Positions 1-5,171 of a DNA stretch of 5,171 nucleotides are shown one piece after another. Made by a program: the position numbers and the translations under genes. Positions within the stretch are counted from its first letter, which is position 1. Each line of letters begins with the position of its first letter. Source of the stretch: Alphaproteobacteria bacterium (lineage in GTDB: Bacteria > Pseudomonadota > Alphaproteobacteria > Rhodobacterales > Rhodobacteraceae). The stretch lies in contig JAJRRX010000059.1 in NCBI GenBank assembly GCA_024279075.1, forward strand, positions 1-5,171, written 5' to 3'. The notes beneath the pieces were generated by a model. The model saw only the letters and a program-made list of their open reading frames with translations. It did not search any database and had not been told where the DNA came from.

Positions 1-846
1 ACGGCGGAATTTGGCATCCCGGCTGACCGCGTGTTTGGCTTTGCGGACTGGGTTGGCGGGCGCTATTCCATGTGGGGGCCAATAGGCCTGCCGATTATGC
101 TGGCCGTAGGGCCGCAACGCTTTGGCGAGTTCCTTGATGGCGGCTATGCGATGGACCAGCATTTCAAGCAAGCGCCGCTGGCTGAAAATATGCCGGTGCT
201 GCTGGCGCTCACCGGTATCTGGCACCGCAATATTTGTGATTACCCGACCCGCGCCGTGCTGCCTTATGATCAGCGCCTTTCGCGCCTGCCAGCTTACCTG
301 CAACAGCTCGATATGGAGAGCAACGGTAAGTGCGTGACGCTGGATGGCATGCCCGTAAGCCAGCCCACGGGGCCGGTGGTGTGGGGCCAAGCAGGCACCA
401 ACGGGCAGCATGCTTTTTACCAGCTTTTGCACCAAGGCACTAATGTGGTGCCGTGCGAATTTATGGTGGCGGCGGAGGGGTTTGAGCCTTCGCTCAAGCA
501 CCATCATGAACTGCTCAAAGCCAACTGTTTGGCGCAATCCGAGGCCCTGATGCGCGGGCGGGTGAGCCGCAATATGCGCCCCTGCCGCGAGTTTCCGGGC
601 AACCGGCCTTCTACCACCTTGGCCTACCAGCAGCTTACGCCGTTTACGCTGGGCCAGATCATCGCGCTCTATGAACACCGTGTGTTTGTGGAAGGGGTGA
701 TTTGGGGGATCAACAGCTTTGACCAATGGGGCGTGGAGCTGGGCAAAGAAATGGCGACCGAGCTGGTGCCACTAGTGCAAGGTGGCGATGCCAGCGCTAA
801 AGATGGCTCCACACAAGGGTTGCTTCGGGCGCTGGATATTGGATAG
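1..846 (+). CDS. pgi: Glucose-6-phosphate isomerase, C-terminal part (5' end outside window)
   Basis: Interconverts glucose 6-phosphate and fructose 6-phosphate in the cytoplasm (glycolysis, gluconeogenesis, link to the pentose phosphate and Entner-Doudoroff routes). The frame is open from base 1, so the start lies to the left; 281 residues remain, about half of the usual ~550. Both family signatures are visible: DWVGGRYSMWGPIG at fragment residues 16-29, and GINSFDQWGVELGK ending at residue 249. Catalytic residues by comparison with E. coli (E355, H386, K514) are E106 in DMESNGK, H137 in GTNGQHAFYQLLHQGT and K249 in GVELGK. The E-to-H spacing of 31 matches E. coli; the H-to-K spacing is 16 shorter, an indel in the variable region. 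The tail (DGSTQGLLRALDIG) resembles the normal family end, so the 3' end is intact. A GTG at 31 is internal, not a start. rluA overlaps its last codons. Confidence 0.97.
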   Translation, partial: TAEFGIPADRVFGFADWVGGRYSMWGPIGLPIMLAVGPQRFGEFLDGGYAMDQHFKQAPLAENMPVLLALTGIWHRNICDYPTRAVLPYDQRLSRLPAYLQQLDMESNGKCVTLDGMPVSQPTGPVVWGQAGTNGQHAFYQLLHQGTNVVPCEFMVAAEGFEPSLKHHHELLKANCLAQSEALMRGRVSRNMRPCREFPGNRPSTTLAYQQLTPFTLGQIIALYEHRVFVEGVIWGINSFDQWGVELGKEMATELVPLVQGGDASAKDGSTQGLLRALDIG

Positions 847-1489
847 CTTTTGTTATGCGCCACCAGATGGGCCGCTAGATGTGGTGCATCAGGACAGCGA
901 CCTTTTGCTGCTGAACAAACCCACTGGCCTGCTCTCCGTGCCCGGCAAAGCGCTTGAACATTCCGATTGCCTAGAAGCCCGCGCCAAGGCGGCTTTCCCC
1001 GAGGCCTTGCTGGTGCATCGGTTGGATATGGATACCTCGGGCCTGATGATATTTGCCATGAATAAAGCTGCCCAACGGCACCTTGGCTTGCAGTTCGAGC
1101 GCCGCCATGTGGCAAAAACCTATGAGGCGCTGGTTTGGGGGCAGCCCGAGGATACGGGCGAGATCGACCTGCCGCTGATGGTGGACTGGCCCAACAGGCC
1201 TTTGCAAATGGTGGACCACGCGCACGGCAAAAAGGCCCATACAGCTTGGGAGGTTATCGCCCGTGAGCCCCCCCATGCGCGGGTGCGCCTAACGCCGACC
1301 ACAGGCCGGAGCCATCAGCTTCGGGTGCATATGCTGGCCCTCGGCCACCCTATTTTAGGCGACCGTTTTTATGCCAACGGTGAGGCGCTGAGCGCTGCGA
1401 CTCGGCTGTGTTTGCATGCACTTAGCCTTGAGGTATTTCACCCAAGCGGCGGCGCGCGTGTGGCTTTCCACGCGCCTTGCCCGTTCTAG
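839..1489 (+). CDS. rluA: Dual-specificity 23S rRNA / tRNA pseudouridine synthase RluA
   Basis: Isomerises uridine to pseudouridine; E. coli RluA modifies 23S rRNA U746 and U32 of some tRNAs. The whole protein follows E. coli RluA: YAPPDGPLDVV near the N-terminus, NKPTGLLSVPGK (26-37), the catalytic loop HRLDMDTSG with Asp63 (E. coli Asp64), the RluA-type DLPLMVDWPNRP, then TGRSHQLRVHMLALGHPILG and DRFYA. DWPNRP and the short length favour RluA over RluC or RluD, and there is no S4 domain. Start choice: TTG at 839 gives 216 residues against 219 in E. coli and puts the catalytic Asp at the expected position. In-frame alternatives are ATG 803, ATG 788 and GTG 782, which only add residues encoded inside pgi. 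No clear Shine-Dalgarno precedes TTG; translation may be coupled to pgi termination at 844-846. Its stop overlaps that of the convergent VWA gene. Family call sure, start moderately sure. Confidence 0.93.
   Translation: MDSFCYAPPDGPLDVVHQDSDLLLLNKPTGLLSVPGKALEHSDCLEARAKAAFPEALLVHRLDMDTSGLMIFAMNKAAQRHLGLQFERRHVAKTYEALVWGQPEDTGEIDLPLMVDWPNRPLQMVDHAHGKKAHTAWEVIAREPPHARVRLTPTTGRSHQLRVHMLALGHPILGDRFYANGEALSAATRLCLHALSLEVFHPSGGARVAFHAPCPF
1486..1489. other. Convergent stop codons sharing one CTAG
   Basis: The palindromic CTAG holds the TAG of rluA on the plus strand (1487-1489) and the TAG of the large VWA gene on the minus strand (1486-1488). There is no spacer between the two convergent genes, so transcription of each must end inside the other or run through as antisense. 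Confidence 0.95.
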
Positions 1490-3972
1490 TTGGCGGCAAC
1501 TGCCAGCGGCACCCGCGCCAGCACGGTTTCGGATTGCCCCGATACATAACGCAGTTCGTAATTGCCCCCCGCTGGCGCGGTAAAGCTGGCGGGGGAGCCG
1601 CGCTGGGTATAGGCATAGCTGATATATTCGCCATCCGCCGAGCCGATCACGGCAATGGAAAGGTAATCCCGCGCGTTATCCGGCCCGAGCCACTCAACCG
1701 TGAAGGGATTGCCTGCCAGCACCAAGCCTTGCGGCTCCATCAGGATGGTGGGGGCGATGAGGGTGAGCGGGATGCGGGCCAGGGTGGCCTCGGATTGGCC
1801 GGAGACATAGCGGATCTCGTAACTGCCCGCCACGTCGGGGGATTTCACCTCAAGGTTGGTGCCATCACGGGTGTAGGCATAGCCGTTATAAGCTCCTTCT
1901 GCAGCATCAGGCGCAACAATGGTTACGTAATCACGCGCGGCATTTGGGCCTTTCCATGTGATGGAAATATTGGCCCCTGCAATGGCAGTGGGCGTCGCCT
2001 CCAAAGACACTTGAACCGCGTTAAGCGTGATCAGCCGCGTGGCCAGCGTGGCCTCGGATTGGCCCGAAACATAGCGCAGCTCAAAGGTGCCAGCGGTATC
2101 AAACGCGGTGATGGTGGCGGGGCTGCCGGCGCTGGTATAGGCGTAGCTGTTATATGTGCCGGCATCGGCCCCGGTTTCAACAATGGTTATGTAGTCCTTT
2201 TCATTGTTGGGGCCTTGCCATTCCACCGTGATTACCCCGCCCGCATTGGCGGTTTCGGGGGCTGAAAGTGATGCGGTATTGGCGGTAAGGGTGAGAGGCG
2301 CGCGCGCCAAGGTGGCGTTAGATTGGCCGGACACATAGCGGATTTCATAAACCCCCGGCACATCTGGAGATTGCACCATCAATGTCGTGCCATCAACGGT
2401 ATAGGCGTAATTATTATAGGTGCCTTCTCTAGCATCCGGGGCGACAATGGTCACAAAATCCCGCGCCGCGTTGGGGCCTTTCCAGGTGATGGAAATAGGG
2501 CTGCCAGCGCTTGCGGTTTGCACCGCGTCAAGGCTAACGGCCACCTCTTCCAAGGTGATCAGCCGCCGCGCCAGCACGGCGTTGGACTGGCCAGACACAT
2601 AGCGGATTTCATAGGTGCCAGCCGCATCAAAAGCGGTGATGCTGGCGGGGCTGCCCTCTGAGGTGTAAGCATAGCTGCTATAAGCGGCATCAGGCGCACC
2701 AAGCTCAACAATCGTAATAAAATCGCGCGGATTATTTGGCCCGACCCAGCGCACCGAAAGCACAGCGCCGATATTGGCGGTATCGACCGTGCCAAGCGAG
2801 ACGGTTGGCTCTGTCAGCGTGATAGGTTGCATGGCCAGAATGCTGGTGGAATTGGCCGATACATACCGGATTTCAAACGCACCAACAGTGTCGGGGGCGT
2901 TCAGCGTTACTGGCGAGCCTTCTTCGACATAGGCATAGTCGTTATACTCTCCAACCCGCGCACCCACAGGTACGATGGTGACAAAATCGCGGGCCGCACC
3001 CGGGCCTTCCCATGCGATTTGCACGGGGGTGCCGGCAATGGCGGTTTCAGGGCCGGACAGGCTAACCTTTTGCACTACGGTTATGGCCGCGCGGGAAAGC
3101 TCCTCGCTGTCGCCATCAACATAGATCACCGCATATTGCCCGATTTGTGCAGGCGCGGTGAAAGAGATGGGGGGGCCAGTGGTGGCATCCACTTGGGCAA
3201 AAACCTCGCCATTGTCAGAGATCAGGTGGATCTGGTCACCTTGGCGGGCGGTGGCCTGCCATGTGACCTCAAAAATCGTGTTGGTTTCGACCTCAAACGG
3301 GGCGGTTAAAACTACGGAAAACGGCGGCGGAGGCGTTGGCGCGGGGGCTTCTACCATCATCGTGGTCAGCGCTGCGGTCAGCTCTTCGGTGGACTCCGCC
3401 GTTAGGTAAAGCCCGCCGGTTTGGTCGGCAAGGCAGCTAAGCTGGCTTTGGTCTTCAATGCCCGCGACATCAAACCCGACCACATGGGCGGTAAAATCCA
3501 CCCCGCCACGGGCGAGCTCGGCGGCCAGCGCGCAGGGGTCTGCATTGCAGCTTTCTAGCCCGTCAGAGACAAGGATAATCCGGCTTGGGCGGTCACGATA
3601 ATTCAGCACTTCGGCGGCTTGGCGCACGGCTTCGGTGAGCGGGGTGCGGCCGCGGGGTGTTAGGCCATTTACGGCAGCGGAAAATGTGGCGGCGTTAAGC
3701 GGGGCCACGGGCAGCACCAGCTCGATATCTTGGCAATTTGCCTTTTCGCGGTGGCCATAGGCAACCAAGCCAAAATTGGTGTTTGGGTCAATATCGCCCA
3801 CAAGGTTAGCGATCACTTCTCGTGCGATTTCGATTTTGGAAACACCATCAATTTGCCCCCACATCGAGTTGGAAACATCCAACACCACAATGGTATCGGG
3901 GCTGGTTTGCGCGTGTAGGGAAAAGGGGGCGAAAAGGGAAAGAAGAGTGGTCAGAAAAGCGGCTTTAAACAT
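1486..3972 (-). CDS. Exported VWA-domain protein with seven C-terminal beta-rich repeats
   Basis: 828 residues. Residues 1-21 form a Sec signal peptide (MFKAAF, hydrophobic core, SLHA then QTSP). A VWA domain spans about 26-206 with a full metal-ion-dependent adhesion site: DVSNS (32-36), Thr110 in GRTPLT, Asp137 in LVSDGLESC. Cysteines are at 80, 142, 147 and 180. A Pro-rich linker (210-217) leads to one divergent repeat (218-301) and six ~88-residue repeats (302-389, 390-477, 478-565, 566-653, 654-741, 742-828), with a core of W-x-GP, RD[FY][IV]TIV, YAYT and YEIRYVSGQS. No transmembrane helix, lipobox, LPxTG or evident secretion tail follows, so it is probably periplasmic or released. ATG 3972 is chosen over the upstream 4017 frame start because the signal peptide begins there and GGAG lies 8 nt before it. 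VWA domains usually bind protein ligands through a divalent metal; the ligand here is unknown. Its upstream same-strand neighbour is a short paralogue. Confidence 0.93.
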   Translation of the reverse strand: MFKAAFLTTLLSLFAPFSLHAQTSPDTIVVLDVSNSMWGQIDGVSKIEIAREVIANLVGDIDPNTNFGLVAYGHREKANCQDIELVLPVAPLNAATFSAAVNGLTPRGRTPLTEAVRQAAEVLNYRDRPSRIILVSDGLESCNADPCALAAELARGGVDFTAHVVGFDVAGIEDQSQLSCLADQTGGLYLTAESTEELTAALTTMMVEAPAPTPPPPFSVVLTAPFEVETNTIFEVTWQATARQGDQIHLISDNGEVFAQVDATTGPPISFTAPAQIGQYAVIYVDGDSEELSRAAITVVQKVSLSGPETAIAGTPVQIAWEGPGAARDFVTIVPVGARVGEYNDYAYVEEGSPVTLNAPDTVGAFEIRYVSANSTSILAMQPITLTEPTVSLGTVDTANIGAVLSVRWVGPNNPRDFITIVELGAPDAAYSSYAYTSEGSPASITAFDAAGTYEIRYVSGQSNAVLARRLITLEEVAVSLDAVQTASAGSPISITWKGPNAARDFVTIVAPDAREGTYNNYAYTVDGTTLMVQSPDVPGVYEIRYVSGQSNATLARAPLTLTANTASLSAPETANAGGVITVEWQGPNNEKDYITIVETGADAGTYNSYAYTSAGSPATITAFDTAGTFELRYVSGQSEATLATRLITLNAVQVSLEATPTAIAGANISITWKGPNAARDYVTIVAPDAAEGAYNGYAYTRDGTNLEVKSPDVAGSYEIRYVSGQSEATLARIPLTLIAPTILMEPQGLVLAGNPFTVEWLGPDNARDYLSIAVIGSADGEYISYAYTQRGSPASFTAPAGGNYELRYVSGQSETVLARVPLAVAAN
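1489..3069 (-). repeat. Six tandem 88-residue (264-bp) protein repeats in the large VWA gene
   Basis: Units on the minus strand: R1 3069-2806, R2 2805-2542, R3 2541-2278, R4 2277-2014, R5 2013-1750, R6 1749-1489 (87 residues). R1-R5 are exactly 88 codons with no gaps. Shared core: a Trp followed by GP near residues 20-23, RD[FY]-[IV]-TIV at 27-33, Y..YAYT at 42-48, G[ST] at 51-52, and G.[YF]E[IL]RYVS at the C-terminal side followed by ..S.. .LA. The alternating hydrophobic pattern and length suggest an Ig-like beta-sandwich, which is inference. Hand-counted identities: R2/R4 58 of 88, R3/R5 67 of 88, R2/R3 44 of 88, so the order is A-B-A-B with outlying R1 and R6. Third positions have diverged, so the copies are not recent. 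Confidence 0.93.
1566..1595. repeat. GC-rich inverted repeat inside the 3' end of the large VWA gene
   Basis: CCCCCGC at 1566-1572 pairs with GCGGGGG at 1589-1595; the stem can extend inward by four weaker pairs, leaving an 8-nt loop. It lies about 80 bp beyond the rluA stop. No T-run follows on either strand, so it is not a classical intrinsic terminator, and it encodes normal repeat sequence (SPASFTAPAGGNY). It could still slow or help end readthrough from rluA. Confidence 0.35.
3070..3321 (-). repeat. Divergent seventh repeat (R0) next to the linker
   Basis: 84 residues between the Pro-rich linker and R1. It keeps the outline of the repeat (VVLTAPFEV start, a Trp in EVTW, SFTAP, then GQYAVIYVDGDSEEL) but lacks the YAYT and RYVSGQS cores. 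It resembles the single C-terminal module of the short paralogue in lacking YAYT, and may be the ancestral or VWA-contacting module. That role is inference. Confidence 0.7.
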
Positions 3973-3980
3973 AAATATGG

Positions 3981-3984
3981 CTCC
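3981..3984 (-). promoter_or_regulatory. Shine-Dalgarno GGAG deciding the start at 3972
   Basis: On the minus strand the sequence reads TTGGAGCCATATTT followed by ATG at 3972. GGAG sits 8 nt before the ATG, an optimal distance, and the ATG opens a typical signal peptide. This selects 3972 over the in-frame ATG at 4017. Confidence 0.75.
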
Positions 3985-3987
3985 AAA

Positions 3988-3999
3988 TGTTACGTAACA
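3988..3999. promoter_or_regulatory. Perfect 12-bp palindrome TGTTACGTAACA upstream of the large VWA gene
   Basis: The site reads identically on both strands and lies just upstream of the Shine-Dalgarno, 15 bp before the start codon. As RNA it could form only a 4-bp stem, so a dimeric DNA-binding protein site (operator) is the better reading. No regulator can be named. The A+T-rich stretch upstream (about 4011-4047) is where a promoter would be expected, but I could not find a convincing -35/-10 pair. Confidence 0.35.
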
Positions 4000-4072
4000 A
4001 TACGAGAGCCTTAACACGTATCCTACTTAAAATTGAATTATTTTTTTAGCGTTCGCGCAGAAAAGGAAGCCA

Positions 4073-4093
4073 CCCCCGAGCCTAACTCGGGAG
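4073..4093 (-). terminator. Probable intrinsic terminator of the short VWA gene
   Basis: Twenty bases past the stop of the short VWA gene the minus strand reads CTCCCGAG, loop TTAGG, CTCGGGGG. This makes an 8-bp stem with one U-G wobble; on the plus strand the same position is a C-A mismatch, which favours minus-strand function. A T-rich tract (TTCCTTTTC) follows after a few bases rather than immediately, so termination may be partial. It separates the two VWA genes into probable individual transcripts. Confidence 0.55.
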
Positions 4094-4112
4094 GGTAATT
4101 GTTGATCCCGCG

Positions 4113-5018
4113 CTACTGGACGCTCATGGCTTGATGGGCCAAAACCTCACCAGCGCTATTATAGTAACGCACCTCATAATCACCCACAGTGCGGGGGGCG
4201 ATGAGCGTGGCAGTGCCAGCGCTATTGGCGCGAGTCACAGCCAAAGTGTTGTCGCCACCAGCAAGGGCAAGGCCAATATAATCACCGCTATCCATCGGGC
4301 CAGTGAAGCTGATTTCAATGCGGCTGCGCGGGCTTATCGTGTCAGGTGCCATAATACTGGCACCCATGCCTTCTGCCATGCCCTCAGTGGGCATATCCAT
4401 CATCGAGTTCAGGTCATCCTTAAGCTCGCTACTGGTATCTGGTGTCAGGTAAAGCCCGTGGTTGAGGCTGGCCAGCGCCTCTAAGCCGGATTGGTCATCA
4501 ATGCCCGAAACATCAAACCCGATCACATGCACCGTGAGGTCAAGCGCGTTTTCGCTAAGCTCGGCGGCCAGTGCTGCCGGGTTACCATCGCAACTTTCAA
4601 CACCATCAGATACCAGCACTATGCGGGCAGAGCGGGTGGTGTAATTGAGCTGGTCTGCTGCTTGGCGCACTGCGGCGGTCAGGGGCGTGCGGCCTTGGGG
4701 TGTGAGGGTGTTAACCGCTTGCTTAAAGCCCGCCGGGTCTAGCTCGCCTACGGGCACGATGGTTTCAATATCACCACAATCGGCCTTGGCGCGGTGGCCA
4801 TAAGCAACGAGGCCAAAGTCTATATCCTCTTGCAGGTCGGTCACGAGGTCGCCGATCACGGTGCGCGCTATCAGAATTTTGGCTGTGCCATCAATTTGGC
4901 CCCACATCGAATTGGATACATCCAATATGATGATGGTATCTGGATATGGCATTTCCTGAGCCGTGGCTTGCGTGAAGCTAGCGGCAACAAGGCCGGCAAT
5001 GGTTAATCTTTTCAACAT
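4113..5018 (-). CDS. Short exported VWA-domain protein, single C-terminal module
   Basis: 301 residues. Signal peptide 1-20 (MLKR, hydrophobic stretch, ATA cleavage before QEMPYPDT). VWA domain about 27-207 with a complete MIDAS: DVSNS (33-37), Thr111 in GRTPLT, Asp138 in LVSDGVESC. Cys81 and Cys143 match Cys80 and Cys142 of the downstream paralogue; the paralogue's other two cysteines are Ala148 and Ala181 here. A Met-rich linker (six Met between 206 and 223) leads to one C-terminal module (219-301) with GPMDSGDYIGLAL and GDYEVRYYNSAGEVLAH, a divergent relative of the repeats next door. The VWA domains of the two proteins align gaplessly over 181 residues with 111 identities by hand count, so they are tandem duplicates. 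No membrane anchor is seen; periplasmic or secreted location is likely. ATG 5018 is supported by AGGAGAA 7 nt upstream. Ligand and pathway unknown. Confidence 0.93.
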   Translation of the reverse strand: MLKRLTIAGLVAASFTQATAQEMPYPDTIIILDVSNSMWGQIDGTAKILIARTVIGDLVTDLQEDIDFGLVAYGHRAKADCGDIETIVPVGELDPAGFKQAVNTLTPQGRTPLTAAVRQAADQLNYTTRSARIVLVSDGVESCDGNPAALAAELSENALDLTVHVIGFDVSGIDDQSGLEALASLNHGLYLTPDTSSELKDDLNSMMDMPTEGMAEGMGASIMAPDTISPRSRIEISFTGPMDSGDYIGLALAGGDNTLAVTRANSAGTATLIAPRTVGDYEVRYYNSAGEVLAHQAMSVQ

Positions 5019-5025
5019 GGTCCCG

Positions 5026-5032
5026 TTCTCCT
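5026..5032 (-). promoter_or_regulatory. Shine-Dalgarno AGGAGAA of the short VWA gene
   Basis: The minus strand reads AGGAGAACGGGACC directly before ATG 5018. The 7-nt spacing and near-consensus core make this the strongest ribosome binding site in the window and fix the start. Confidence 0.8.
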
Positions 5033-5048
5033 ATTCGGAAATTCTAGT

Positions 5049-5143
5049 GCTTTAGGGGTAGCGCAGCGCAGGCCAGAGGTGAAATCACGCCTATGAACGA
5101 TTTGGTGAAGGAGTGAAACACTTGCCGCTGGCTTAGGGGTGGC
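5049..5143. repeat. Imperfect direct repeat upstream of the short VWA gene
   Basis: GCTTTAGGGGTAGC at 5049-5062 recurs as GCTTAGGGGTGGC at 5131-5143 (one base shorter, one substitution), starts 82 bp apart. Both copies lie in the noncoding region that must contain the promoter of the short VWA gene. They could be paired regulator sites, but two short copies may also be chance. I found no convincing -35/-10 pair and no open reading frame with coding character in 5019-5171. Confidence 0.3.
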
Positions 5144-5171
5144 TTACATAGGCAAGGCAATAGAGGAGCCT

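Noticed and set aside
669..1115. Minus-strand open frame across the pgi-rluA junction
   Set aside because: It lies opposite two well-recognised proteins, with low-complexity Pro/Arg/Ala-rich composition and no family resemblance.
1477..2265. Long plus-strand open frame opposite the VWA repeats
   Set aside because: It is an antisense shadow: its own internal periodicity mirrors the 264-bp repeats, it lacks a signal or a recognisable domain, and the minus-strand protein has clear family features. The plus-strand frames at 2323-2661 and 2827-3309 are rejected for the same reason.
1489..3069. CRISPR or noncoding DNA satellite reading of the 264-bp periodicity
   Set aside because: The units are contiguous without spacers, preserve the reading frame exactly and are conserved as protein rather than DNA, so they are protein-domain repeats.
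3973..4017. N-terminal extension of the large VWA protein (start at 4017)
   Set aside because: The extra 15 residues would precede a complete signal peptide, and they overlap the palindrome and the Shine-Dalgarno for ATG 3972.
4041..4047. Run of seven T on the plus strand as a terminator
   Set aside because: No stable hairpin directly precedes it on the plus strand and no plus-strand gene ends nearby. On the minus strand it is an A-run, more in keeping with a promoter-upstream region.
5093..5116. Tiny plus-strand reading frame (ATG to TGA, 7 codons plus stop)
   Set aside because: Too short, no ribosome binding site and no context; chance occurrence.

Overview
The window looks like a chromosomal segment of an alphaproteobacterium, most plausibly of the Rhodobacterales. 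This rests on moderately high G+C, the pgi-rluA pairing, and exported von Willebrand factor A (VWA) proteins carrying a 'YAYT...YEIRYVSGQS'-type repeat that I recall mainly from that group. The assignment is from memory and was not searched.

Layout. Positions 1-846 (+) hold the C-terminal half of glucose-6-phosphate isomerase (pgi), cut by the left window edge. It is followed, with a short overlap, by rluA (+), a 23S rRNA/tRNA pseudouridine synthase. rluA converges on a large minus-strand gene; the two stop codons share one CTAG at 1486-1489, so there is no intergenic spacer. The large gene (1486-3972, -) encodes an 828-residue exported protein: signal peptide, VWA domain with a complete MIDAS, Pro-rich linker, then one divergent and six clear copies of an approximately 88-residue beta-rich repeat. 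Upstream of it, after a 140-bp gap with a probable terminator and a perfect 12-bp palindrome, lies a second minus-strand gene (4113-5018) for a 301-residue exported VWA paralogue with only one such C-terminal module. The last 153 bp (5019-5171) is its upstream region, with a good Shine-Dalgarno and a direct repeat but no gene.

How they relate. pgi and rluA are housekeeping genes and probably co-transcribed. The two VWA genes are tandem paralogues: their VWA domains align without gaps over 181 residues at about 61% identity by hand count. They differ in linker type, in one extra cysteine pair, and in repeat number. Within the large protein, repeats 2-5 show an A-B-A-B pattern, implying duplication of a two-repeat block. 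The repeat-bearing VWA pair is the most interesting part of the window; its biological function cannot be read from the sequence. I see no RNA genes, insertion sequences, CRISPR arrays or phage signatures.
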